The notes under the pieces are model-generated. The model had not been told where the DNA came from and ran no database searches. It saw nothing but the letters and a program-made list of their open reading frames with translations. A stretch of 41,767 bases of DNA, taken from the NCBI GenBank assembly GCA_021300535.1, contig JAJTED010000022.1, positions 1 to 41,767 on the forward strand. The letters run 5' to 3'. Below, piece by piece: positions 16,286 through 25,084 of this stretch. The position numbers were made by a program, and so were the translations under genes. Source of the stretch: Planctomycetaceae bacterium (GTDB lineage Bacteria > Planctomycetota > Planctomycetia > Pirellulales > UBA1268). The stretch's first letter is position 1; each line of letters opens with the position of its first letter.

Positions 16286-17407
16286 GTGATGAGCCCCGCA
16301 AATTCAGCGACTTTTGCGCGGGAGACTGCCGGCGATCCTCGGAAAGGAGGACGCGGCTTCCCGGTCGATCTGCCGCTGCGCTGCGTCTTCGTGGCCGCCC
16401 AGGCCGCCACGGTGCTGCTCACCTGGCGGGTGTGGGAACCCCGGTCGCATCCGCCGATGCTGCCGCTGCTCGACCTGCCCGCCGTGCACGCGGGCTGGCC
16501 GATGCTCGCCAGCCTGGCCGTGGTCCTGGGCTGGCCCCGCGTCGGCGTTCCCCTGCACACGCTCGTGCTCGGGCTCGCGATCGTGGCGGATCAGTCACGG
16601 ATGCAGCCGCACGTGGTCTCGCTGGCGACGCTCCTCTGGGCCGCCAGCGGACTGCCCGACGGCCGCGTCGTCGCGCGGGCCGCCCTCGCCGCGCTGTGGA
16701 CGTATGCCGGCCTCCATAAACTGACGTCGGCGACTTACTTCACCGTCAGCGGGGCGTGGCTCCTGCGGGCCGTGTGGCCGGCTGGGCCCACGTGGATCGG
16801 CCCCACGCTCGCGGCCGCGGTGGCCGGCACCGAGTTGTTCCTGGGCCTGGCCTGCTTCGTGCCGCGACTGCGGACGACGGCCGCCATGGTCGCGCCGGCG
16901 TTTCATCTGGCGACGTTCGCCGTGCTGGCATTCCGGCTGCAGTGGGACGCGGCCGTCTGGCCCTGGAACCTGGCGCTGGCGGCCGCCGGGCCGGGCCTGC
17001 TCATTGCGTGGCAGGGTGCGGGGCTCGGCGCCGAGTTCGCCCTGGCCCGCCGTCCGGCCCGCCGCGTCGCCGTCGCGTTGCTGCTGCTCCCGGCAGGCTA
17101 CTGGCTCGGCGTCGTCGACGCCTTTCTTGCGCACTGCGTGTATGCCGACAATCGCCCGAAGGCCTCCGTGTGCACGCCATTCTCGCGGACCGACCTGGAA
17201 GACGTCTGCCGGGGGCTCGGCGTCGTGCTGCCGCCGGCGCACCGCCTGTACGCGCCGTTCTTCCGCGGCATCGGGCGGCCCGGCGAGTGGCTGGAGATCG
17301 AGGACCCGCGCTGGATCGCCCACGTGCGCGGCTTCGCGCGGCGGAAGCTCCGCTGGGACGACCTCGCCGCGCCGGCCGTCCTCGGGAAGGCGGCTGCGGC
17401 GCAGTGA
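16286..17407 (+). CDS. Polytopic membrane protein, HTTM-like
   Basis: The 373-residue protein has about eight hydrophobic segments between residues 30 and 280 and a soluble C-terminal tail. LWTYAGLHKLTSATYFTVSG followed by AWLLRAVWP resembles the Gly-Leu-x-Lys-Leu turn of HTTM/vitamin-K-carboxylase-like membrane domains, but the match is short and I treat it as a hint. The C-terminal region (SVCTPFSRTDLEDVCRGLGV) is soluble and contains two cysteines. It starts at GTG 16286 or, three bases on, ATG 16289. The gene is 52 bp upstream of hrpB and may be co-transcribed. Confidence 0.7.
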   Translation: MMSPANSATFARETAGDPRKGGRGFPVDLPLRCVFVAAQAATVLLTWRVWEPRSHPPMLPLLDLPAVHAGWPMLASLAVVLGWPRVGVPLHTLVLGLAIVADQSRMQPHVVSLATLLWAASGLPDGRVVARAALAALWTYAGLHKLTSATYFTVSGAWLLRAVWPAGPTWIGPTLAAAVAGTELFLGLACFVPRLRTTAAMVAPAFHLATFAVLAFRLQWDAAVWPWNLALAAAGPGLLIAWQGAGLGAEFALARRPARRVAVALLLLPAGYWLGVVDAFLAHCVYADNRPKASVCTPFSRTDLEDVCRGLGVVLPPAHRLYAPFFRGIGRPGEWLEIEDPRWIAHVRGFARRKLRWDDLAAPAVLGKAAAAQ

Positions 17408-17459
17408 TCCCGGCGATGCCGGTATCATCGTGCAATTCCACTTTTTGCCCGTGGCAGCC

Positions 17460-20018
17460 ATGACAAATCCGCACCACCTGCCCGTCGATCTGCCAGTCGC
17501 CGCGGTGCTCGAAGACGCTGTCGCGGCGGCACGCGCCGGGGCGGTCGTGATCACGGCGCCGCCGGGCTCCGGCAAGACGATGCTCGTGCCTGCGGCGCTC
17601 CTCGATGACCTGCCGGCGCCGAGCCGCGTCGTGCTGCTGCAGCCACGCCGGCTGGCCGCGCGGGCCGTGGCCGGGCAGATCGCCCGGCTGCGGGGCGGTC
17701 CCATCGGCGGAGAGGTGGGCTACCAGGTGCGATTCGATGCCCGGGTGGGCCGAGACACGCGGCTGGTGGTCGAGACGACCGGCATCATGCTGCGGCGTCT
17801 GCTCGACGACATCACGCTCGAGGGGATCGGAGCCGTCGTGCTGGACGAGTTTCACGAGCGGACCGTGGAGATGGATCTGGTGCTCGGCCTGCTCACGCGG
17901 CTGCGGCAGACGGTGCGGCCCGACCTGCGAATCGCGGTCATGAGCGCCACGCTGGCGGCCGAGCCGGTGGCGCGGCTGCTCGGCGCGGGAGATGACGCCT
18001 GCCCGATCGTGTCGGCTACCGGCCGCGTGTTTCCCGTCGAGACCCGGTATCTCAAGCACGGTGACCGGCGGGACCTCGTCGAACTCGTCGCCACGGCCGT
18101 TCCTGAAGCCCTGCGGCAGACCTTCGGGCACGTGCTCGTCTTCCTGCCGGGCGTGGGCGAGATCATGCGCTGCGAGCGGCAACTCGCCCCGCTCGTCGAG
18201 CGGCACGGACACACGCTGCTGCCGCTGTTCGGCGACCTGCCGCCCGAGCAGCAGGACCGGGTGCTCGAAGAGACTGGCCGCCGCAAGGTGATCCTGGCCA
18301 CGAACGTCGCCGAAACGTCACTGACGATCCCCGGCGTCACCGCGGTCGTCGATTCTGGACTCGCGCGACAACTGCGGGTGACACATGCCACCGGCCTGCC
18401 CCGCTTGGAACTCGTGCCGATTTCGAAGGCGGCGGCCGAGCAGCGGGCGGGCCGCGCGGGCCGGACCGCCGCCGGCATCTGCTGGCGGCTGTGGGACGAG
18501 GCGGCCCATCACCACCGTCCGCAGGCCGAGCCGCCCGAGGCGGTCCGCGGCGCTCTTGCCGGGCCGCTCCTGCAGCTGCTCGCGGTCGGGGAGGCGACGG
18601 ACTTTCCGTGGCTCGATCCGCCCCCGCCGGCTGCGCTCGAGGCCGCATGGCGGCTGCTGCGGCAGCTCGGCGCAGTGGAGGCGGACGACTCCGGAACCGA
18701 CCGCATCACGCCGCTGGGCCGCGACCTGGCGCGGCTCCCCGCCCATCCGCGGCTCGGTCGCCTGCTGCTTGCCGGCGCCAGCCGGGGCGTGCTCCGCGAG
18801 ACGTCGATCGCCGCCGCCTTGCTCTCCGAACGCGATCCCTTCCGGCCCGCGCGGCACGTGGGTGGCCCGCGTGATCGGCTCACCGTGCGCACCCGCTCTG
18901 ACGTCGTCGACCGGGTGGCGGCCTTGCAGGCGTTTCACGCCGGCCGCGACTCCGGTGATCCGCATCTCGAACTCCATCCCGGCGGTGCCGGCAACGTGCT
19001 CCGCGTCGCCGAGCAGCTGTATCGCATCGTGGAGCCGGCCGCGCCGCGGGCCGCCGATCCGGCCACGAGCCTCATGCAGGCGCTGCTGGAGGCATTCCCG
19101 GACCGCGTCGCGCGGCTCCGGCCTGGGGCGCAGGACCGCGGCACCATGGTGGGCGGCCGCGGCGTGCGGCTCGACGCCGGGTCGCGGGTCCGCGGCGAGC
19201 CGCTGTTTCTCGCGATCGACATCGACGACGCCGCGGGTGAGGCCGGCGTGCGGCAGGCCTCGGCCATCGAGCGGCCGTGGCTCGACGAGGACTGCCTGGC
19301 CGCGGCGAACCTGCGCACCGCCGACGAAATCCTCTTTCACCCGTCGCGCCGCCAGGTGGAGGCACGGCGGCGGACGGCCTGGATGGATCTCGTCCTCGAC
19401 GAAACGCCGATCGCGATCGGCGACGCCGACGCCGCGGCTGCCGTGCTCGCCCGCGAGGCGGCCGCACAGTGGGACCGGGTGGCGCCCGCGCCCGACACGG
19501 CGGCCGGCGGGTTCCTGGCCCGCGCCCGCTGGCTGATGGCGACGATGCCCGATCTCGGCATGCCGCCGCTCGACGATGCCGTGCTCAAGACGTTGCTGCC
19601 CGATGTGTGCCGCGGCCTGCGGACGCTGGAGGAGGTGCGGTCTGCGGATTGGCTGACGCCACTCCAGACGCTCGTGGGCTTCGACCGGCTGCGCGAGGTC
19701 GACGCCTTGGCACCGCCGTTCATCGAACTGCCCACCGGCAAGCGTCACCGGCTCGCCTACGATGGCGCGAGCCCTCCCGTGCTGGCGGTGCGGATCCAGG
19801 AACTGTTCGGGGTCGCGGAGACGCCGCGGGTCGCCGGCGGCCGGGTGCCGGTGCTCCTCCACCTGCTGGGGCCGAACCACCGCCCGCAGCAGGTGACCGC
19901 CGACCTGGCCGGCTTCTGGGCCAACACGTATCCGCGGGTCCGCCAGGAGCTGCGGCGCCGGTATCCCAAGCACGCCTGGCCCGACGATCCGCGGACCGCC
20001 GCGGCACGTAAAAGCTGA
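17460..20018 (+). CDS. hrpB: ATP-dependent helicase HrpB
   Basis: This 852-residue DEAH-type helicase has Walker A PPGSGKT at residues 34-40, motif Ia LLQPRRLAARAVA, motif II DEFHER at 129-134, motif III AVMSATLAAEP, motif V TNVAETSLTIPGV and motif VI QRAGRAGRTAAG. The ratchet and HrpB-specific C-terminal region follow, ending with LLGPNHRPQQVTADLAGFWA and YPKHAWPDDP, which is diagnostic for HrpB. The length is close to the family's ~820. HrpB is a cytoplasmic RNA/DNA helicase of unclear role. The ATG at 17460 is chosen because the motif-containing protein begins here; the open frame upstream overlaps the previous gene. Confidence 0.95.
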   Translation: MTNPHHLPVDLPVAAVLEDAVAAARAGAVVITAPPGSGKTMLVPAALLDDLPAPSRVVLLQPRRLAARAVAGQIARLRGGPIGGEVGYQVRFDARVGRDTRLVVETTGIMLRRLLDDITLEGIGAVVLDEFHERTVEMDLVLGLLTRLRQTVRPDLRIAVMSATLAAEPVARLLGAGDDACPIVSATGRVFPVETRYLKHGDRRDLVELVATAVPEALRQTFGHVLVFLPGVGEIMRCERQLAPLVERHGHTLLPLFGDLPPEQQDRVLEETGRRKVILATNVAETSLTIPGVTAVVDSGLARQLRVTHATGLPRLELVPISKAAAEQRAGRAGRTAAGICWRLWDEAAHHHRPQAEPPEAVRGALAGPLLQLLAVGEATDFPWLDPPPPAALEAAWRLLRQLGAVEADDSGTDRITPLGRDLARLPAHPRLGRLLLAGASRGVLRETSIAAALLSERDPFRPARHVGGPRDRLTVRTRSDVVDRVAALQAFHAGRDSGDPHLELHPGGAGNVLRVAEQLYRIVEPAAPRAADPATSLMQALLEAFPDRVARLRPGAQDRGTMVGGRGVRLDAGSRVRGEPLFLAIDIDDAAGEAGVRQASAIERPWLDEDCLAAANLRTADEILFHPSRRQVEARRRTAWMDLVLDETPIAIGDADAAAAVLAREAAAQWDRVAPAPDTAAGGFLARARWLMATMPDLGMPPLDDAVLKTLLPDVCRGLRTLEEVRSADWLTPLQTLVGFDRLREVDALAPPFIELPTGKRHRLAYDGASPPVLAVRIQELFGVAETPRVAGGRVPVLLHLLGPNHRPQQVTADLAGFWANTYPRVRQELRRRYPKHAWPDDPRTAAARKS

Positions 20019-20261
20019 CTCGTCAAGCCGCCGCGGGGCGATTTTCCCCGTCTCATCGCCCGCGGCGATCTACCTGCAGCGGAACCGCGCGACGCACCGT
20101 GCATGCTCGTGGTGGCGGTTCTTCCGCGGCTGCGGCGGCCACGGCCGGCGGGTCAAGCCCTGGGGAACCGCCCGACGATCACCATCCCCGGGGTGAGCCC
20201 CCGTCGGCAGCGTGCCGGCGCCCGCCTGTGCCCGAGTGTCTTTTCCCGAGGAGCCCGTTTC

Positions 20262-20444
20262 ATGAGTCGCATCGTCTTCGTGATCGCCGTCGTGTCGACC
20301 CTGTTCATCGGTGGCGCCGCGTCCGCCAACCAGATCCGTAATGGCCAGCAGATCCAGGCCGCCCGCAAGGGACCGGTCGCCAAGCTGATCGAGCTCGAGC
20401 GTCGCAAGAACGAGTGGCTCCGCGAGAAGTTCCTCAACCGGTAA
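20262..20444 (+). CDS. Small secreted protein, unknown
   Basis: The 60-residue protein begins with a signal peptide (MSRIVFVIAVVSTLFIGGAA, cleavage likely after ASA) leaving a mature, basic, helical peptide of about 37 residues with IELERRKNEWLREKFLNR at its end. CGAGGAG about nine bases before the ATG supports translation. The 240 bases upstream (after hrpB) have no other gene and should contain its promoter. It ends 15 bp from the convergent gluconokinase. The function is unknown. Confidence 0.75.
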   Translation: MSRIVFVIAVVSTLFIGGAASANQIRNGQQIQAARKGPVAKLIELERRKNEWLREKFLNR

Positions 20445-20459
20445 CCCACGGCGACGCCG

Positions 20460-21008
20460 TCACAGCTGCGAGCGAATCGCACGCACGATGGTGTCCGGAT
20501 CCGCGGCCACGTCGACCACGATCGGTCGCTCGTCCGCAGCGGGTCGTTCCAACAACGCCAGTTGGCTGTCGAGCAGCGTGGCGGGCATGAAATGGCCCGC
20601 CCGCTGCTCGATTCGCTTTCGCACCACGCCGCCCGGGTCGTCGAGGTGCACGAGGCGGACGAGCGGGTGCGGGAGGCCGAGCCGGTCGCGATAGCGACGG
20701 GCCAATGCCGAGCAGGCGAGCACCAGCCCGCCTTCCCCCATCGCGTCGCCGCCCGCCGCGGCCTCGTGCAGCACGCGGGCGAGCGCGTCGAGCCACGGCC
20801 ACCGATCGGCGTCGTTCAGCGGTGTGCCGGATCGCATCTTGGCGACGTTGGCGGGGGGATGAAATTCGTCGGCGTCGCGAAACGTCCAGCCGAGGGCGGC
20901 GGCCAGCCGGCGACCGATCTCGGTTTTACCCGCTCCGCACACGCCCATGATGACGACCGCCCGGGGGCCGGAAGGACGGACAGCGGGCGGCGAGACGTCG
21001 TTGGTCAT
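20460..21008 (-). CDS. gntK: Gluconokinase (GntK type)
   Basis: The 182-residue P-loop kinase matches the short gluconokinase family: IMGVCGAGKTEIGRRLA (Walker A), FRDADEFHPPANVAKMRSG (substrate region with the family's DADxxH element), PLNDADRWPWL, and HFMPATLLDSQLALLE. The product would be 6-phosphogluconate. The start ATG at 21008 is the one immediately before the P-loop domain; upstream frame sequence contains direct repeats. A GntP permease occurs 8 kb away, and a 2-hydroxyacid dehydrogenase and a KDG-type kinase lie just across the divergent promoter region, so this is a sugar-acid neighbourhood. Confidence 0.93.
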   Translation of the reverse strand: MTNDVSPPAVRPSGPRAVVIMGVCGAGKTEIGRRLAAALGWTFRDADEFHPPANVAKMRSGTPLNDADRWPWLDALARVLHEAAAGGDAMGEGGLVLACSALARRYRDRLGLPHPLVRLVHLDDPGGVVRKRIEQRAGHFMPATLLDSQLALLERPAADERPIVVDVAADPDTIVRAIRSQL

Positions 21009-21056
21009 GCAATGAGAGTACCGGTTTTGAAGCTGTGGAGCACCGGGCAGCGAGTC

Positions 21057-21094
21057 TGGCCGAGCTTCACACCCCCTGGCCCGAGCTTCACACC
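21057..21094. promoter_or_regulatory. Twin direct repeats in divergent promoter region
   Basis: CGAGCTTCACACC occurs at 21061-21073 and again at 21082-21094, each preceded by CTGGC(C). The start-to-start spacing is exactly 21 bases, two helical turns, so two protein subunits could bind on the same DNA face. The repeats lie between gntK (start 21008, minus) and the plus-strand gene at 21158, a natural place for an operator. No matching regulator gene is in the window. Confidence 0.4.
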
Positions 21095-21157
21095 CGGACA
21101 CGACGCTCGGAGACCGCCGCTACACTCGGACCGGCACGGAGCAGGCAGCCTGACGTG

Positions 21158-21793
21158 ATGAATGCCGCGACGCGGGAATGGTGTGCGGGCCTGGCGGCGT
21201 TCGCGGCCGAACGACGCGGTGCGCAGCCGCCGCACCACCCCGATCCGCCGCCCGTGGCGGCCGCCGAGCGGGCGATCCTCGCCGCGCACCTGGTGGCCTG
21301 GCTCGATGACTGGACGGCGATCATGTCCGCGCGAGGCGCATGGGCCCGCGGAAGACCGGGGGCGGATCCTGATGCCGGCATCGTGCTGACGACGTCGGCC
21401 GAGGGGATCGCGGTGGCGGAGGACTTGCTTGCGGGCGGCCATCCGGTGGCGGCCGCAGAGGCGCGACGGGTCGTGCCCGTGACCGAGCTTGAGTATCGGC
21501 TGTGGTGCATCCGCCATCCCGACGACGACCACCGGCATCACATGAACCACTGGAGTTGGATCAAGATGCGGGTACCGCTCCGGCGGCATGCCGAGTTCGC
21601 CCGGCATCCACTCGGGCCGGGCGAGGCCTACTGGCTGCATCGTGCCGGCACCGCCGGCGCGGGAGCAGCTGATCGTCGGGACTGCCATCTCTGGCGGTGG
21701 AACGGCCAGCACGCGGCGCTGCTGGAAGCGTTCGTCCGGGAAGGGGGGGTGTCGCACCTCGCCCGGCCGACCCAGCCGCATGACGAAGCGTGA
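21158..21793 (+). CDS. Unknown protein, His-rich segment
   Basis: The 211-residue protein has no recognised domain. It has an N-terminal helical region (EWCAGLAAFAAERRGAQPP), a middle block with many Ala/Val, and a distinctive segment, WCIRHPDDDHRHHMNHWSWI, with six histidines. A conserved-looking tail reads DCHLWRWNGQHAALLEAFVR. No signal peptide or membrane segment is seen, so it is probably cytoplasmic. It starts at ATG 21158 (GTG 21155 also possible). It is divergent from gntK and 64 bp ahead of the 2-hydroxyacid dehydrogenase operon. Confidence 0.65.
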   Translation: MNAATREWCAGLAAFAAERRGAQPPHHPDPPPVAAAERAILAAHLVAWLDDWTAIMSARGAWARGRPGADPDAGIVLTTSAEGIAVAEDLLAGGHPVAAAEARRVVPVTELEYRLWCIRHPDDDHRHHMNHWSWIKMRVPLRRHAEFARHPLGPGEAYWLHRAGTAGAGAADRRDCHLWRWNGQHAALLEAFVREGGVSHLARPTQPHDEA

Positions 21794-21857
21794 TTGAGGT
21801 TTTCGGAGACGGGCGATACTTTTTCGGCTTCCAGCATCGCTCTGCCTGGGAGCCGAC

Positions 21858-22841
21858 ATGAAGCCTCGCATCCTGCTCACTACCACCTCTTTTCAAGACA
21901 CGCCCGGCGGGCACCACGAGGCACTCGCTGCCACCGGCTGGGAAGTCATCACCGCCCGCGGCCCGCTCAACGAGGCCGACACGCTCGCGGCCGTGGGGGA
22001 GGTCGACGGCTATATCTGCGGAGATGACGCGATCACGCGGGCGGTGCTCGAGAAGGCCCGGCCGCGGCTCAAGGTGCTGTCGAAGTATGGCATCGGCGTC
22101 GACAAGATCGACGTCACAAGCTGCACCGAGTTCGGCATCCCGCTGCTGTTCACCCCTGGCGTCAACCACACCACGGTGGCGGAGCACGCCTTCCTGCTGC
22201 TGCTGGCGCTGGAGAAGAACCTGCTGTTCCACGCCGATTCCGTCCGCGGCGGCGGCTGGAAGCGACAGACCGGCCACGAGCTCCTCGACAAGACGATCGG
22301 GATCGTGGGCATGGGACGGATCGGCAAGGAGGTGGCGCTCCGGGCCCAGGCCTTCGGGATGAAGCCGATCGGCTATGACGTCTACTGGGACGAAGCGTTC
22401 GCCGCGGAGCACCGCATTCCGCGGGCCGCCTCGCTCGACGAGGTGTTCGCCACCGCCGACTACCTCTCCCTGCACACGAACCTCACTCCCGAGACGCGGG
22501 ATCTCGTGCGGGCCGAAACGATCGCGAAGATGAAGCCGGGGGTGATCGTGATCAACTGCGCCCGCGGCGAGATCGTCAACACGCCGGACATGGCCGCCGC
22601 CTTGCGGGATGGCCGCGTCCGCGGCTACGGCACCGACGTGCTCGACGCCGAGCCGCCGGCGGCCGACCATCCGCTGACGCGGCTTCCCAACTGCCTGGTC
22701 ACGCCCCATGTCGGCTCACGCACCCACGAGAGCGTGCAGCGGCAGGCGATGGCGGCCGTCACGAACCTGATTCGCGCCATGCATGGCGAGAAGCCCCTCG
22801 CCCAGGTCAATCCCGAGGTCCCGGTCAAGAAAGTCGTTTAG
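21858..22841 (+). CDS. D-2-hydroxyacid dehydrogenase (phosphoglycerate dehydrogenase-like)
   Basis: The 327-residue protein has the NAD-binding GIVGMGRIGKEVA, and the catalytic triad residues of the family: Arg in NCARGEIVN, Glu in VLDAEPP, and His in VTPHVGSRTHES. The N-terminal flavodoxin-like half contains SKYGIGVDKIDV. It reduces a 2-keto acid or oxidises a D-2-hydroxy acid with NAD(P)H. No ACT domain is present, so it is not a full-length serine-pathway enzyme. It is the first gene of an operon followed after 11 bp by an Ldh_2-type dehydrogenase (broken) and a KDG-type kinase. Context suggests a role in hydroxy-acid/sugar-acid catabolism. Confidence 0.9.
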   Translation: MKPRILLTTTSFQDTPGGHHEALAATGWEVITARGPLNEADTLAAVGEVDGYICGDDAITRAVLEKARPRLKVLSKYGIGVDKIDVTSCTEFGIPLLFTPGVNHTTVAEHAFLLLLALEKNLLFHADSVRGGGWKRQTGHELLDKTIGIVGMGRIGKEVALRAQAFGMKPIGYDVYWDEAFAAEHRIPRAASLDEVFATADYLSLHTNLTPETRDLVRAETIAKMKPGVIVINCARGEIVNTPDMAAALRDGRVRGYGTDVLDAEPPAADHPLTRLPNCLVTPHVGSRTHESVQRQAMAAVTNLIRAMHGEKPLAQVNPEVPVKKVV

Positions 22842-22852
22842 GCGCTCCACCC

Positions 22853-23859
22853 ATGTCTGAAACCTTTCATGTCGTCCCCGTCGCCGCCCACGAGGCAATC
22901 GTCCGCGGCGCGTACCTGCGTCGCGGCTTCGACGCGAGCGAGGCCGAGCACGCGGCCCGGCTCGCCACGGCCGCCACGCGGCACGGCATCCGCACGCACA
23001 ACGCCATCAAGGCGCTGCATCTCGATGAGCACTTCGGCTCCCGGGCCCACGGCTGCGTGCCGCGGGCGGAGATCAGGAAGCTGCCGTCGCGGTTCGACGC
23101 CTGCGAGGTGTGGGACGCGAACAAGAAGCTCGGGCAGGCGGTCGCCTGGGAGGCGATCGAGACCTGCATCCGGCTCGCCGATCGGCACGGCTGCGGCACG
23201 GTGAGCGTGGACAACGCCTTCCACTACCTGTGGGGCGGCGGCTACGTGATGGAGGCGGCCCGGCGGGGCTACATCGCCTACACCAACTGCACGGCGGCGC
23301 TGGCCGAGGTCGTGCCCTTCAAGGGCGTGCATCCCACGCTGGGCACGAACCCGCACTCCTGGGGTTTTCCCACAACCGAGGCCGTGGGGTTCCCGATCGT
23401 GATCGACTGGGCGACGAGCGTGATCGCCATGGGCCGCGTGCAGCAGCTGAAGCGCGAGGGCAAGCCGCTGCCGCCGAATGCGGCGGTGGACAAGGCGGGC
23501 CGGCCGACCACCGACCCGGCGGAGGCCGTGTCGCTGCTGCCCTTCGGCGACCACAAGGGCTACGGCCTGTCGCTGATCAACGAGATCGTGGCCGGCTTCA
23601 TCGGCGGCTCGCTGCCGACGATCCGCAACCGGGCCCCGGTGGCGGGCGAGAAGCAGACCTGCGGGTTTTTCTTCCAGGTGATCCACCCCGAGGCGGTCAG
23701 TGGCGGCGCGTTCGCCTCGAGGCCCAGGCTGCGGCCCGCAGCGACGCCGCCGGCGGCCTGCTCTTCTCGACCGCGGAGGTCGAGGCGCTCAACGAGATCG
23801 CCCATGAAGCCGGTGTGCCGGAACTGGACATCGGCGGCTTGCGCAGATTCGGATCATGA
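22853..23859 (+). pseudogene. Ldh_2-type malate/L-lactate dehydrogenase, internally deleted
   Basis: Residues 1-285 match NAD(P)-dependent L-lactate/malate/ureidoglycolate-type dehydrogenases (YLWGGGYVMEAARRGYIAYT, TLGTNPHSWGFPTTEAVGFP, LLPFGDHKGYGLSLINEIVA, FFFQVIHPEAVSGGAFA). Just after AVSGGAFA the frame is wrong: the expected tail (LEAQAAARSDAAGGLLFSTA, EVEALNEIAHEAGVPELDIG) appears in another frame and ends at 23859. From family proteins I expect about 30 residues between the two parts, which are absent, so a deletion of roughly 80-90 bases with a frameshift occurred near 23720. In the original frame translation stays open all the way to 25084, through the following kinase. The protein may be inactive, or the deletion may be an assembly fault. 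Confidence 0.75.
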
Positions 23860-23860
23860 C

Positions 23861-23967
23861 GCCCTCTCCCTCGGGAAGAGGGCAGGGGTGAGGGTGCCCC
23901 TGAATCGTGCATCCGGCCGGGCACCCTCACCCGGCCTTCGGCCACCCTCTCCCATGGGGAGAGGGAC
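23861..23967. repeat. REP-like palindromic repeat between two genes
   Basis: CCCTCTCCC-type arms flank an inner inverted pair: GGGTGAGGGTGCCC (about 23886-23899) against GGGCACCCTCACCC (about 23920-23933), and the right end reads CCCTCTCCC-ATG-GGGAGAGGG. The same family recurs at 30846-30951 and 40506-40528. The right end supplies GGAGAGG about eleven bases before the kinase ATG, a possible ribosome-binding site. Confidence 0.75.
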
Positions 23968-23986
23968 ATGGAGAGGAAATCGTCGC

Positions 23987-25084
23987 ATGGCACTCCCCTT
24001 GAAAGCGAAGGACTCCTGCACCTTCGACCAGGTCTCGCTCGGTGAGATCATGCTCCGGCTCGATCCCGGCGAGGGCCGGATTCGCACGGCCCGGCAGTTT
24101 CACGTGTGGGAGGGGGGCGGCGAGTACAACGTGGCCCGCGGCCTGCGGAAGTGCTTCGGCCTGAAGACCGCCGTCGTCACCGCCTTCGTGGACAACGAGG
24201 TCGGGCACCTCGTCGAAGACTTCATCATGCAGGGGGGCGTGTGCACCGACTTCATCCACTGGCGGCCTGACGACGGCATCGGGCGGACGGTCCGCAACGG
24301 GCTCAACTTCACGGAGCGGGGGTTCGGCATCCGCGGGGCGGTGGGCGTGCCCGACCGGGGCAACACGGCGGCCAGCCAGTTGAAGCCGGGGGACGTGGAC
24401 TGGAACCATCTCTTCGGCACGCTCGGCGTCCGCTGGTTTCACACCGGCGGCATCTTTGCGGCCCTGTCGGAGACGACGGCGGCCCTGACCGTGGAGGCGG
24501 TTCAGGCCGCGAAGAAGCACGGCACGATCGTGTCCTACGACCTGAACTACCGGCCCAGCCTGTGGAAGAGCATCGGCGGCCAGCCCAAGGCGCGGGAGGT
24601 GAACCGCGAGATCGCCCGGCACGTCGACGTGATGATCGGCAACGAGGAGGACTTCACCGCCTCGCTCGGCTTCGAGGTGGCGGGCGTCGACCACGCCATC
24701 AGCGCGATCGAGACCGGCGCCTTTAAGCAGATGATCGAGACGGCGGTCAAGGAGTTTCCGAACTTCAAGGTGGCCGCCACGACGCTCCGGCGGGTGATCA
24801 CGGCGACGAAGAACGACTGGAGTGCGATCTGCTGGCACGACGGGAAGTTCTACGACAGCCGGAAGTATCCGGAACTCGAGATCCTCGACCGCGTGGGCGG
24901 CGGCGACAGCTTTGCCAGCGGCCTGGCCTTCGGGTTCCTGGAGTTCAACTGCCCGCAGCAGGCCGTGGACTACGGCGCCGCGCATGGCGCTCTGGCGAGC
25001 ACGACCCCCGGCGACACCTCCATGGCCACCCGGGCCGAGGTGGAGAAGCAGATCAAGGGTGGCGGGGCGCGAGTCGTGAGGTGA
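23987..25084 (+). CDS. PfkB-family kinase, 2-keto-3-deoxygluconate kinase type
   Basis: The 365-residue ribokinase-fold protein resembles KDG kinases: LGEIMLRLDPGEGRIRTARQ at the start, WEGGGEYNVARGLRKCFG for substrate binding, SYDLNYRPSLWKS, and LDRVGGGDSFASGLAFGFLE carrying the catalytic Asp (Gly-Gly-Gly-Asp instead of the usual Gly-Ala-Gly-Asp). Such kinases make 2-keto-3-deoxy-6-phosphogluconate from KDG. The preceding dehydrogenase genes fit a sugar-acid route; no KDPG aldolase is seen in the window. ATG 23987 follows a REP element that provides the only ribosome-binding site. The last ~40 bases of the gene are duplicated 138 bp downstream. Confidence 0.88.
   Translation: MALPLKAKDSCTFDQVSLGEIMLRLDPGEGRIRTARQFHVWEGGGEYNVARGLRKCFGLKTAVVTAFVDNEVGHLVEDFIMQGGVCTDFIHWRPDDGIGRTVRNGLNFTERGFGIRGAVGVPDRGNTAASQLKPGDVDWNHLFGTLGVRWFHTGGIFAALSETTAALTVEAVQAAKKHGTIVSYDLNYRPSLWKSIGGQPKAREVNREIARHVDVMIGNEEDFTASLGFEVAGVDHAISAIETGAFKQMIETAVKEFPNFKVAATTLRRVITATKNDWSAICWHDGKFYDSRKYPELEILDRVGGGDSFASGLAFGFLEFNCPQQAVDYGAAHGALASTTPGDTSMATRAEVEKQIKGGGARVVR

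Noticed and set aside
16031..16301. N-terminal extension of the secreted protein at 14760
   Set aside because: It would overlap the repeated 108-bp element whose mismatches show no codon pattern, and would hide the signal peptide.
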